DNA of 64,000 nt from Maritalea sp049801075. Its GTDB lineage: Bacteria; Pseudomonadota; Alphaproteobacteria; Rhizobiales; Devosiaceae. Below the pieces are notes generated by a model. That model was not told the DNA's origin, did not search any database, and saw nothing but the letters and a program-made list of their open reading frames with translations. The stretch is from the NCBI RefSeq assembly GCF_049801075.1, contig NZ_JBNAGG010000003.1, positions 372,001-436,000 on the forward strand. Reading direction: 5' to 3'. Numbering within the stretch: position 1 is the stretch's first letter; each line of letters begins with the position of its first letter. Of this stretch, positions 1-7,873 are shown one piece after another. The position numbers and the translations under genes were made by a program.

Positions 1-1
1 G

Positions 2-1099
2 TGGGTGCCGTTTTATTTTGGCGATATTGATTTGCCGCTGGCGATGGGGCCAGCCGATTGGCACATGCATGAGACCTTGTTTGGATTTGTGCCAGCGGTG
101 ATCGCTGGCTTTTTGTTGACTGCGGTGCCCAATTGGACCGGGCGATTGCCCGTGAACGGCACAGCACTTATCAGTTTGGTGCTGGCGTGGGGGCTCGGGC
201 GCATTGCCATCAATATGTCGGCGCTTTTGCCCTTGTGGGCGGTCGTGTTGTTCAATCTTTCCTTTCCTATTTTGTTTGCCGCTGCGGTGTGCCGCGAAAT
301 TATCGCCGGTAAAAATTGGCGGAATCTCAAAGTGTTGGTGATGTTCAGCATGTTGGTGCTGGCGCAATGTTGGTTCTATTTTGCCTGGGCGAATGGGTTA
401 GATGTGAAACCTGCTGCCTATTTGGCCCTTGGGGTGGTGCTGATGTTGATCATGCTGATCGGCGGGCGGATTATTCCCAGCTTTACACGCAATTATTTGG
501 TGAAGCGCAAAAGTGAAATCTTGCCACAACCATTTGGCAGTTTTGACAAGCTGACCGTGGCGGTAAGTGCGCTGGTGCTGTTGGGCTTTATCGTGCAAAG
601 CACGGGCGCGTTTAGTCTCCCGCTGGTGTTTGCTGTTGGGTTTATGGTGCTGGCTGGGCTGCACTTGGTGCGCTTGCTGCGGTGGCACCCGGAATTGATA
701 TGGCGCGATGGCCTGCTGTTGGTGCTGCATATGGGTTATGGCTTTTTGCCAATTGGCTTCGCCCTGATGGGGTTCAGCTTCCTCAATGATGGGGTGGTGC
801 CGCTTGTGGCGCCCATACATGCGCTGAGCACTGGTGCCGTTGGCTTGATGATCGTCGGCGTGATGTGCCGCGCTACTTTGGGGCATACGGGCTATCCATT
901 GGTGGCGACACGAGGCACATTGGTGTTGTTCGCAGCGGTGTTTTCGGCAGCCATTTTGCGGATTGTCGCCGCGTTTGATCTTGAGATCAGCATGGGCTTG
1001 ATGCGCGCTTCTCACCTATTTTGGGTGATCGGTTTTTGGGGATTTGTGGCGCTTTATGGCGGCAAGCTTATGCGCCCCAGAGCTGAGCCGAGACGCTAA
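2..1099 (+). CDS. nnrS: NnrS family membrane protein (5' end outside window)
   Basis: NnrS proteins are polytopic membrane proteins tied to denitrification and relief of nitric oxide stress; the family is known to bind heme and copper. The frame is open to the left edge, so the start lies outside the window. The apparent GTG at 5 is probably internal, because the family has a further N-terminal segment. Visible hallmarks are WHMHETLFGF near residue 20 followed by FLLTAVPNWTGR, and about ten or more hydrophobic segments to the C terminus. About 365 residues are present; the usual length is near 400, so perhaps 20-40 residues are missing. It converges on nirV with only 11 bases between the stops. 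The nirK/nirV context supports a role in nitrite and NO metabolism. Confidence 0.9.
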   Translation, partial: WVPFYFGDIDLPLAMGPADWHMHETLFGFVPAVIAGFLLTAVPNWTGRLPVNGTALISLVLAWGLGRIAINMSALLPLWAVVLFNLSFPILFAAAVCREIIAGKNWRNLKVLVMFSMLVLAQCWFYFAWANGLDVKPAAYLALGVVLMLIMLIGGRIIPSFTRNYLVKRKSEILPQPFGSFDKLTVAVSALVLLGFIVQSTGAFSLPLVFAVGFMVLAGLHLVRLLRWHPELIWRDGLLLVLHMGYGFLPIGFALMGFSFLNDGVVPLVAPIHALSTGAVGLMIVGVMCRATLGHTGYPLVATRGTLVLFAAVFSAAILRIVAAFDLEISMGLMRASHLFWVIGFWGFVALYGGKLMRPRAEPRR

Positions 1100-1110
1100 A
1101 TTTTGGATGT

Positions 1111-2028
1111 CTATCCAACTGGCAGGAGCTGCCGGATAAGGCTCCAAAGACTAGAGCGTTCGCTGCCTTTGACCAGGCGGATGCCCAAATGGTCTGGTGG
1201 GTCGCCTACAGTACAGCCCCCGCCTTGCGGGTTTGAGATGAACACAGAAAGATAGGTGCGGTGTGCGCCTTCCACCACACGGGCACCGCAGCTTACGGCT
1301 TTTGATTGGCTATTTGTGGCGTCCACATTGATGCGTTCATAGCAGGTTGAGGTCCACACCCAGATATTTTCGGCCACATCATTGACGCCAAGGCTGTTGG
1401 CGCCAAATAGTCCTGCGGGGCGCAGGCTTTGGCGGGGCGCATCGCTTTTGCTTTGTGATTTCGCGCGATATTCAGACAACCAGGCCACGGCAGGATTTGT
1501 GGGATCAGATTTTATATCCTTTTCAGGATCGTCATATTTTTCACCAGCAAATTGGGCCCATTCGAGAGCGGTGGGCAAGCGCCAATTATCGCCTGTTTTG
1601 GCGCTGAGCCATTCTGCGTAATTGGCTGCCATTTCATAATTGACGCCAACCACGGGATGATCGTCGATTGGGGTTTTGACGATGATGGCCGGCGCGCAAT
1701 GGCCTTCGACCACGCAGGCACGGTATTGCTTGTTGGTCACCAGATCTTTAGCCACCTGCAGTGGGGTTTGCACATTGGCGTGCACCAAAGGGGAAACCTG
1801 TGGCAATTCATTTTCAATGTAGCGGGCAGGGTCTCTATAATCGAATGTGCGGGGCGGAATGGTGATCAAATCTGGCGCATCAATATGTGGGTCAATGCTG
1901 ATGCTGGCTTTGGGCGCAAGATCAGCCTGTGGCGTGGTCAAGGTGTGCACCAGCCAAAGGCTTGCCCCGGCCAACAAGGCCATGGGCAGCAAAATTGAAG
2001 CTGTATTTTTGAAATGATCAGCGGTCAT
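1111..2028 (-). CDS. nirV: NirV-like protein, formylglycine-generating enzyme (SUMF1) fold
   Basis: NirV is an accessory protein commonly encoded beside copper nitrite reductase; its exact role is not settled. One N-terminal membrane anchor (about residues 9-29) is followed by a periplasmic FGE-sulfatase-type domain. Domain hallmarks include WRLPTALEWAQFAGE, GVNDVAENIWVWTS and a C-terminal HLGIRLVKG. I chose the ATG at 2028 because AGGAG lies about ten bases before it; a GTG three codons earlier is also possible. It lies 75 bases downstream of nirK on the same strand, but a strong hairpin terminator sits between them. Expression is therefore probably by limited read-through from the nirK promoter. 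About 305 residues, normal for NirV. Confidence 0.82.
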   Translation of the reverse strand: MTADHFKNTASILLPMALLAGASLWLVHTLTTPQADLAPKASISIDPHIDAPDLITIPPRTFDYRDPARYIENELPQVSPLVHANVQTPLQVAKDLVTNKQYRACVVEGHCAPAIIVKTPIDDHPVVGVNYEMAANYAEWLSAKTGDNWRLPTALEWAQFAGEKYDDPEKDIKSDPTNPAVAWLSEYRAKSQSKSDAPRQSLRPAGLFGANSLGVNDVAENIWVWTSTCYERINVDATNSQSKAVSCGARVVEGAHRTYLSVFISNPQGGGCTVGDPPDHLGIRLVKGSERSSLWSLIRQLLPVG

Positions 2029-2044
2029 CCTTACCACTCCTGAG

Positions 2045-2076
2045 AAAAAGCCCGGCCGATGAGAAACCGGCCGGGC
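2045..2076 (-). terminator. Intrinsic terminator between nirK and nirV
   Basis: On the minus strand the arms GCCCGGCCG and CGGCCGGGC form a 9-bp all-GC stem with a 9-base loop, followed directly by TTTTT. It lies 26 bases past the nirK stop and 16 bases before the nirV start. It should end most nirK transcripts and make nirV a low-level read-through product. Confidence 0.85.
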
Positions 2077-2102
2077 AATTATCGCTTAATTGGTCAATCG
2101 CC

Positions 2103-3209
2103 CTATTTGGTGATTGGGCCGGGGGCTTTCACCTGTTTCATCAGGTCATCGTCCCAATCGCCATCCACGAGGAAGTGGGCTGTGGCGCCAAGTTCAACCG
2201 CCTCGATGAGGTTGTGGTTCACATAGGCATAAACACCGGGCTGCAAGAACTCGTAGAATGCAGCACCAGCTGAACCACCGCGGATGAACCATGTTTCAAG
2301 GTCTTTTTCAGGTGGGTTGTTGAACTTGCCTGTTTCCCAAACATAGTCGCCATGGCCACCAATCAAGTGTGGACGTGTGTCGCGGTTGGCTTGTGAGTGC
2401 ACAATCAATACTTTGTCGCCAACATTGGCCTTCAGCGCATTGTCGCCTGTAAGGGCACCTTTTTTGCCGTTGAACACCACATGGGTTGGGATCAAGCCGC
2501 GCATGGTTTCAATTTGGTCTGAGAAGCTCTCAGAGACGGTTTCGTATGTTTTGTATTCACCATTTTCGTCGCGTGGGATGTAGAAATCCTGCTCGCCGAT
2601 GATGAAGACTTTGTCATAGCGCAGTGGATTGCCTTTTTCATCCTTCAGGCCATCACGTGGCAACACCATAATGGTGCCGTTCATGCCTGACACAACGTGC
2701 CATGGGATCATAGAACCGCCGGGGGCACAGTGATAAACAAAGGTGCCAGGGCGTGTGGCTTTAAAGCGCAAGACAACTTGTTCGCCGGGGGCAACTTCGG
2801 TCAATGCACCGCCGCCCAATGCACCTGTTGAGGCGTGGAAGTCGATATTGTGCAGCAGCTCGTTGCTTTCTGGGTTGATGAGGGTCAGCTCAACATAGTC
2901 GCCTTCATGCACAACCATCATCGGGCCAGGCACAGTGCCATCATAAGTCATGGCATGAGTTGTTGTGCCTTCATCATCAACTTCCCAGATTTTCTCCTGA
3001 ATGGTCATTTCGAATTCAACGACCTTTGGAGGGCCTGATGCGACTTGCTCATGCTCGTGAACGAATGGCGGTGGTGCCAGTTTCACTTTTTTGCGTGGCA
3101 TATCGTCGATATTGTCAGCGGCGAGAGCTTGTGGTGACAAGTTGGCCACTGCTGTGAGGGCTGCGGCTGTGCCGAGAGCTCCAAAAATTGTTTGACGACG
3201 GGTAACCAT
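2103..3209 (-). CDS. nirK: Copper-containing nitrite reductase NirK (NO-forming)
   Basis: This periplasmic trimeric enzyme reduces nitrite to nitric oxide. The N terminus carries a twin-arginine signal (TRRQTIFGALG) with a likely cleavage site after ALA near residue 31. Type 1 copper ligands are visible at His120 (HNIDFH), Cys161 (YHCAPGG), His171 and Met176. Type 2 ligands are His125, His160 and His332 (VNHN). The catalytic Asp is Asp123, and the second active-site histidine lies within HLIGGHGD. All key residues are present, so the enzyme should be active. At 368 residues it is a class I NirK of normal length. The start is preceded by AAAGGAG at good spacing. Two FNR/FixK-like boxes upstream suggest induction under low oxygen. 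Confidence 0.97.
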   Translation of the reverse strand: MVTRRQTIFGALGTAAALTAVANLSPQALAADNIDDMPRKKVKLAPPPFVHEHEQVASGPPKVVEFEMTIQEKIWEVDDEGTTTHAMTYDGTVPGPMMVVHEGDYVELTLINPESNELLHNIDFHASTGALGGGALTEVAPGEQVVLRFKATRPGTFVYHCAPGGSMIPWHVVSGMNGTIMVLPRDGLKDEKGNPLRYDKVFIIGEQDFYIPRDENGEYKTYETVSESFSDQIETMRGLIPTHVVFNGKKGALTGDNALKANVGDKVLIVHSQANRDTRPHLIGGHGDYVWETGKFNNPPEKDLETWFIRGGSAGAAFYEFLQPGVYAYVNHNLIEAVELGATAHFLVDGDWDDDLMKQVKAPGPITK

Positions 3210-3280
3210 GACGTTCTCCTTTAAGATCTCATTCGTTGGTCTTGATGAGGAGAAGTTAGCTTTTGAAGCTGTCGGTTTCT

Positions 3281-3294
3281 TTGTTCTATATCAA
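3281..3294. promoter_or_regulatory. Proximal FNR/FixK-like half-conserved box upstream of nirK
   Basis: TTGTTCTATATCAA differs from the FNR/FixK consensus TTGAT-N4-ATCAA by one base. Its centre is 78 bases before the nirK start codon. If it acts at -41.5 the transcript would begin near 3246, leaving a leader of about 37 bases with the visible ribosome binding site. The position is inferred, not measured. Confidence 0.55.
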
Positions 3295-3350
3295 ATAAAA
3301 ATCGCCAATTTGTCGAAAAATATTGTCAATTCAAATAGATAACATGTGTT

Positions 3351-3370
3351 TTATTGATCTGGATCAATAA
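3351..3370. promoter_or_regulatory. Perfect FNR/FixK-type palindrome upstream of nirK
   Basis: TTATTGATCTGGATCAATAA contains an exact TTGAT-N4-ATCAA core within an 8-bp-arm palindrome. Such sites bind Crp/FNR-family regulators (FNR, FixK, Anr) that activate denitrification genes at low oxygen. It is centred about 151 bases upstream of nirK and 73 bases, close to seven helical turns, from the proximal box. It directly abuts the ribN terminator. Confidence 0.75.
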
Positions 3371-3390
3371 AGGGGGCGCTTCGCCCCCTT
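3371..3390 (-). terminator. Terminator of ribN
   Basis: On the minus strand the arms AAGGGGGCG and CGCCCCCTT close a 3-base loop 17 bases past the ribN stop. A short T-rich stretch (TTTATTG) follows. It separates ribN from the nirK regulatory region. Confidence 0.75.
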
Positions 3391-3406
3391 GATCTCATGT
3401 ATTTAT

Positions 3407-4333
3407 TTATGGCTTTTGCTTTGCTTCACGCTGCGCAATATAAAGTGAGGCTACGATGATAAGCGCCGCACCAACCCACAAATTGCCTGTGGGCACCCAG
3501 CCAAACACCAAAAGGCCACCTAACACATTGAAGGGCAATTTGAGGTGATCAAAGGGTTGCACATATGCTGCATCAGCAGTGGCATAGGCCTTGGTGATCA
3601 AAAATTGCGCGATCGCCACCAGAAGACCAGCGGCAATGATATAGACCAGTGCGCTATTGTTGGAGATCATAAAGCCATCCAACAAGTTCATTTCTGCATT
3701 GCCTTGCGTTGCCATGATGGCGAAAAGGGCATTGGCGGGGGTGGTGAGCAGCAGCAAATAGAGCGTGATTGAATCGGCTTGCTCGGTTTTGGTCAGCTCC
3801 TTGGTGAACAAAGAAGTGATGGCCCAAAAAAGGGCTGCCCCTACGGGCAACAGAGAATTAACTGTGAAGCCTTCGGCCCATGGCTCCAAAATCACCATGC
3901 CGCCGATAAAGCCCACCAAAGTGGCAGCCCAGCGGGCGGGACCAACTTTTTCTCTGAGGATAAGCGCTGCGCCGATGGTGACGAAAAATGTTGAGGTCAT
4001 AATCAAGGCGATGGCCTGCCAAATGGGGACTCCTTTTGCGAGACCCAACACCCAAAGTTGGACACCGATGGAGGCGGCCACGACCCGCAAAATGTGCATG
4101 ATAGGGCGCTCTGTTTTCAGCGCACCAGATCCCATTTTCATCACCAGTGGGAGCATGATGATGAAGGCCAATAGATATTCCCAAAAAGCAGCGGCTGTTG
4201 ATGGCGTGCCATGGGTAAGTGTGGCCAATTGAGTGAGTGAATTGACGGCAGCGAAAGCGATGCCTGCGCCGACCATATAAAGCCCCGCCAAGATGGCCGG
4301 GTGACGCAAAGAAAGATTTGCAGACTGATCCAT
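3407..4333 (-). CDS. ribN: Riboflavin transporter RibN (DMT/EamA superfamily)
   Basis: A 308-residue inner-membrane protein with about ten hydrophobic segments and two EamA-type halves, the architecture of the drug/metabolite transporter superfamily. Sequence alone would give only 'EamA transporter'. The gene is preceded by an FMN riboswitch, and rhizobial DMT proteins under this control (RibN) are known riboflavin importers. Uptake of riboflavin is therefore the likely function. The gene stands alone, with the riboswitch upstream and its own terminator downstream. The substrate call rests mainly on the riboswitch; the family call is firm. Confidence 0.85.
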   Translation of the reverse strand: MDQSANLSLRHPAILAGLYMVGAGIAFAAVNSLTQLATLTHGTPSTAAAFWEYLLAFIIMLPLVMKMGSGALKTERPIMHILRVVAASIGVQLWVLGLAKGVPIWQAIALIMTSTFFVTIGAALILREKVGPARWAATLVGFIGGMVILEPWAEGFTVNSLLPVGAALFWAITSLFTKELTKTEQADSITLYLLLLTTPANALFAIMATQGNAEMNLLDGFMISNNSALVYIIAAGLLVAIAQFLITKAYATADAAYVQPFDHLKLPFNVLGGLLVFGWVPTGNLWVGAALIIVASLYIAQREAKQKP

Positions 4334-4439
4334 GTGTCGAGTTCCTCTCCGAACCGATATGAATCAGGGCGTGATAAGGGAGAACCGAACAGACTTGACT
4401 TGTGAAACGCACCACTGGCGCACAAATCAGACAGTCCGG

Positions 4440-4588
4440 CCTCTTCTCTTTCATCCGGACTATGACCGTCGGCTTCGGAATTGCACCGAAATCTGCTTGA
4501 CCCTTTTAACCAATGCTAAAAGGCGCTCGCGGGCTGATGGATTGCGCCAATCACCGCCGGTGGGGAATTTCGCCCCGCCCTGAGAAGG
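4440..4588 (-). promoter_or_regulatory. FMN riboswitch (RFN element) controlling ribN
   Basis: Read on the minus strand, the order of conserved blocks is that of the RFN element: GGGGCGAAATTCCCCACCGG near 4575, then GCCCGCGAGCG, a variable stem, then GGTGCAATTCCGAAGCCGAC, and finally AGTCCGGATGAAAGAGAAG. These form the FMN-binding multi-helix junction. The ribN start lies about 107 bases downstream. An imperfect hairpin using TTGTG and CACAA (about 4400-4427) occurs in between and may be part of the expression platform, but I could not resolve alternative pairings. The rest of the gap, 4589-4766, shows no further gene or motif I can support. Confidence 0.95.
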
Positions 4589-4766
4589 TTATGCTTTTAG
4601 ACTATTCCAAAAGCGAATTGCTTTTAGCATGTGGCTTTGAAATGTGGCAAGCAGATATGCGGTAAGGGAAGAATAATTGCGATTATGCAGGGACTTAGAC
4701 TTGACAGTGCTGTTGAAGATAGCATGATCATTTCGTACATCTATCGGTAATTTTGAGAGATATTTT

Positions 4767-5573
4767 ATGAATGGTTTGAATATATTTTATGTGGCCGTCT
4801 GGCGTGTTTTTGCGAATCTAAATGTGGCGTTTCGGATAAGTGCGTTCTGGTTTGGTGCAATAATACTGATTAGTAGCGCCACATGGTACGTCAGCGAGTT
4901 TGCGCTAGATATGTGGAACAAGGAACAGCATGTGCAACTTGCGATCCAAATCGCACCGATTCTAGTGGGAGTACAACTTCTTTGTGCTTTTTTCGGTTTG
5001 ACAGTGGTTGCAGTAGGGTGGCACAGATTTTCGTTGTTAAATGAGAATCCAAACGGCTTTGTAATTGATCTACCGACCGGAAAAATGAAGTCTTGTCTTT
5101 GGGCTGCGTTTAAATTCTGGCTTGCGATTGTTCTGTTGTTGATAGTTGTTGCTATATTTTCAACTCAGTTAGGGGCATTGGTTGGCGAGTTTCAGCCGGT
5201 TTTGTCGTTCGTAATTTCAATTCTTTATGGTGTTGTTTTGGTTGGGCCGGCAATGTTGCTGCCTGCGGCTTCGATAGATCAACAGCTGGGTATTGCTAGA
5301 ATGGTCGACATTGTTCGGCAAAACTTCGGGTTTCTACTGGTACTAAGCACTATTTATGTCCTGTTTTCACTAGGTATGAATTTTGTTTTGAATTTTGCTG
5401 AAAATAACTACCTGCAGACGTCAAATGCTGTTGTACTGATACTTGTTTGGTTGGTGCAAACCGCATTTCGCTGGATCTCGGTGATGTTCGGGTTGAGCTA
5501 TGTGACGGAGCTTTATCGTAGCATTGTTTTGAATAATGTAGTTTCCACAGAGCAAGTTAAGCCATCATTCTAG
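4767..5573 (+). CDS. Multi-spanning membrane protein, tandem paralog A (unknown function)
   Basis: I do not recognise a function. The 268-residue product has about six hydrophobic segments and no signal peptide. It shares a scaffold with the next gene: an N-terminal GLNIFYVAVWRVF block, a VAVGWHRFSLL block near residue 90, and a C-terminal TELYRSIVL block. The start has GAGAG seven bases upstream. The gene is clearly richer in A and T than its neighbours, as is its paralog, which could mean a different origin. A hairpin (GGGTTCGCT/AGCGAGCCC, 5599-5626) lies just downstream and may limit read-through. Probably an integral inner-membrane protein. Confidence 0.8.
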   Translation: MNGLNIFYVAVWRVFANLNVAFRISAFWFGAIILISSATWYVSEFALDMWNKEQHVQLAIQIAPILVGVQLLCAFFGLTVVAVGWHRFSLLNENPNGFVIDLPTGKMKSCLWAAFKFWLAIVLLLIVVAIFSTQLGALVGEFQPVLSFVISILYGVVLVGPAMLLPAASIDQQLGIARMVDIVRQNFGFLLVLSTIYVLFSLGMNFVLNFAENNYLQTSNAVVLILVWLVQTAFRWISVMFGLSYVTELYRSIVLNNVVSTEQVKPSF

Positions 5574-5713
5574 ACTACCAATAGCTTGATTTTATGTGGG
5601 GTTCGCTTTGGATTAAGAGCGAGCCCGTTGATTAAGATGTATGGCTTTAGATCGGCTCTGGTTTTCGGGGTAGGTTCATTTTCATTTCTAAACTGATGTT
5701 TGAAAGAGTTTTT

Positions 5714-6511
5714 ATGAAGGGTTTAAAAATCCTATATGTTGCCGCTTGGCGAATTTTTGCTCATATGGGCATTGCCTTTAAAATTAGTGCACCGTGGCTC
5801 GGCATAGCATGTGTTTGCTTAGCGGTGTTTGCCTTTGGGTTTCCGATGATGGGCTCAGCCATGACTTTTATCGGCATCGTGCTGAGTTTTGCGACTTTGT
5901 TAGGCGCCTTGAGTTGTATTGCAATTGGTTGGCACCGATATTCTTTGTTGGCAGAAGTTCCAGAAGGTTGGTTTTATCGTCCAGGAAAGAAAGAGTTGAA
6001 GGCATACTTCATAACGTTGTTTAAGTTTTGTCTTGTGTTTTTGGCTTTCTTGCTAATCGTTCAGATAATTTTTTTCGCGTGTGGGCTTGTTGCTCGACTT
6101 ATTCTTTTAATGGAAACGGTGCCGCCATTTTTCATGCAGATTGCTGGAACTGCAGTCACTTTTGTCTCGGGTGTCCTGTTTACAGGGCTTGCTATTGTTT
6201 TGCCGGCTGCGGCACTGCGCCATGATTATTCGTTGGCCGACGCCTATGCTGCAGCAAAGAAAAATTTAAGTACTTTGATCGTTTTCTCTATCGGCTACTC
6301 CCTCATATCATTTTTGTATGACCTTGCCTTAGATAATGCTGAGGTGATGAAAACGCCCGGACCGTTGGACCTTGGACTTGTCACGATGCTTGCATTTGTG
6401 GTGATCAGCACTTGGTTTTTTATATTGTTTAGCATTGGCTATCTCTCCGAGCTGTATCGCACGTTCGTGCTCGAAGAAGAAACCGATGCAAAGCTAGAAC
6501 CATCAACCTAG
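5714..6511 (+). CDS. Multi-spanning membrane protein, tandem paralog B (unknown function)
   Basis: Second member of the tandem pair. It opens with GLKILYVAAWRIF, has AIGWHRYSLLAE near residue 80, and ends with SELYRTFVLEE, each matching paralog A at the same relative place. About six hydrophobic segments. I chose the ATG at 5714 rather than 5696 because GAAAGAG precedes it at proper spacing and because it aligns with the start of paralog A. About 265 residues. The middle parts have diverged strongly, so the duplication is old or selection is weak. No enzyme motif is visible. It precedes a terminator-like hairpin at 6537. Confidence 0.8.
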   Translation: MKGLKILYVAAWRIFAHMGIAFKISAPWLGIACVCLAVFAFGFPMMGSAMTFIGIVLSFATLLGALSCIAIGWHRYSLLAEVPEGWFYRPGKKELKAYFITLFKFCLVFLAFLLIVQIIFFACGLVARLILLMETVPPFFMQIAGTAVTFVSGVLFTGLAIVLPAAALRHDYSLADAYAAAKKNLSTLIVFSIGYSLISFLYDLALDNAEVMKTPGPLDLGLVTMLAFVVISTWFFILFSIGYLSELYRTFVLEEETDAKLEPST

Positions 6512-6536
6512 ATTGCCAAGGGTTTGATTTCCGCGT

Positions 6537-6567
6537 AAGGCTCGTCGCAAATGGAGGCGAGCCTTTT
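6537..6567 (+). terminator. Terminator-like hairpin overlapping the next gene's start region
   Basis: AAGGCTCG (6537-6544) pairs with CGAGCCTT (6558-6565) and is followed by a short T run. The loop contains GGAGG, the likely ribosome binding site of the flavoprotein gene if that starts at the TTG at 6566. The structure may therefore both end paralog B transcripts and mask or present the ribosome binding site. Confidence 0.5.
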
Positions 6568-7747
6568 GCGTAAAGTGGATGTGTTGATTATTGGCGCCGG
6601 TGCTGCGGGCATGATGGCGGCGGCGGAGGCTGGGAAGCGTGGGCGCCGTGTTTTGCTGGTGGATCATGCGAAAAAGGCGGGCGACAAAATCCGCATTTCT
6701 GGTGGTGGGCGCTGCAATTTCACCAATATAAACACAAGTTTCAAACAGTTTTTGAGCGAAAATCCACGCTTTGCTATTTCGCCGCTTAAGCGTTTTTCGG
6801 CGCAAGACTTTATTGGTCGTGTACGGGCCCGAGGCATCGCCTTTCACGAAAAGACACTTGGGCAGCTCTTTTGCGATGAAAGCGCGCAGCAGATTATTGA
6901 TATGTTGTTGGACGATTTGCACGAAGCAGGTGTGGAACTTCGGTTGCGCACGCAGGTGCATGGGGTTGAAAAGACCGAAAATGGATTTCTGATCGATCTG
7001 GGCGACGAGCGGGTGCAGGCAGAAAAACTGGTTGTGGCGACGGGCGGCAAATCAATCCCGAAGATGGGTGCGACCAGTTTGGGCTACGATCTGGCGCAGC
7101 AATTTGGCTTGCGGGTGGTGGAAACAAGGCCGGCGCTTGTGCCCTTAACATTTGATCAATCCACTTTGGCCCCGATCAAAGCGCTGGCCGGTGTTGCGCT
7201 TGATCCGGTGCAGGTGAGCCATGGCAAGACGCGGTTTGATGAAGCGCTGTTATTTACCCATCGTGGTTTAAGTGGACCAGCAATTTTGCAGATTTCTTCT
7301 TTTTGGCGCGAGGGCGATCAGGTCAAGGTCAATATGTTGCCAGGACAGGATGTGTTTGGCCAATTGCGGGCCGCGAGGCAGGAAAATGGCAAGCGGGCCG
7401 TGCAAACTGTTCTAAGCCAATGGTTGCCAAAGCGGGTTGTAGAATTTGTGATGGATGAACATAAGATCGCTGGCAATCTGGCTGACATGAGCGACAAGAA
7501 GCTGAAAACTCTTGCGGACAGCGTGGCGCGTTGGGCGCTTAAGCCCACCGGCTCTGAAGGTTATCGCACGGCGGAAGTGACTTTGGGCGGCGTTGCAACT
7601 GACGAGTTGGACAACCGCACCATGGAATCAAAAAAAGTGCCGGGACTTTATTTTGCGGGCGAAGTGGTGGACATGACCGGTTGGCTCGGGGGCTATAATT
7701 TCCAGTGGGCTTGGTCTTCCGCCTGGGTGGCGGGACAAGCCGTTTAA
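6551..7747 (+). CDS. NAD(P)/FAD-dependent oxidoreductase, HI0933/YhiN (BaiN-like) family
   Basis: A flavoprotein of the HI0933 family (aminoacetone oxidase / BaiN-like). The N-terminal dinucleotide motif DVLIIGAGAAGMMAA lies near residues 10-24. The family signature ISGGGRCNFTN follows near residue 55. A second glycine motif (LVVATGGKSIPKMGATS) occurs mid-protein, and the C-terminal FAD contact GGYNFQWAWSSAWVAG ends it. At 398 residues the length is normal. The physiological substrate is unknown. The start is uncertain: the ATG at 6551 has only a weak AAGG upstream, while a TTG at 6566 has GGAGG eight bases before it and would shorten the protein by five residues. Confidence 0.88.
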   Translation: MEASLLRKVDVLIIGAGAAGMMAAAEAGKRGRRVLLVDHAKKAGDKIRISGGGRCNFTNINTSFKQFLSENPRFAISPLKRFSAQDFIGRVRARGIAFHEKTLGQLFCDESAQQIIDMLLDDLHEAGVELRLRTQVHGVEKTENGFLIDLGDERVQAEKLVVATGGKSIPKMGATSLGYDLAQQFGLRVVETRPALVPLTFDQSTLAPIKALAGVALDPVQVSHGKTRFDEALLFTHRGLSGPAILQISSFWREGDQVKVNMLPGQDVFGQLRAARQENGKRAVQTVLSQWLPKRVVEFVMDEHKIAGNLADMSDKKLKTLADSVARWALKPTGSEGYRTAEVTLGGVATDELDNRTMESKKVPGLYFAGEVVDMTGWLGGYNFQWAWSSAWVAGQAV

Positions 7748-7873
7748 AAACAAATTGCCAGCGGCAACAAACCTTGCTTTGATGCGCAAAGGGGATGATC
7801 AATCCGTGTTTGATGTGGAGGCATCATGCATTGCGATTGGAGACTATTTTCATCTGTTCGGTTAGGGGGAGAC

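Noticed and set aside
398..1015. 205-codon minus-strand ORF inside nnrS
   Set aside because: A shadow ORF rich in His and Gln, arising from codon bias in the membrane protein on the other strand.
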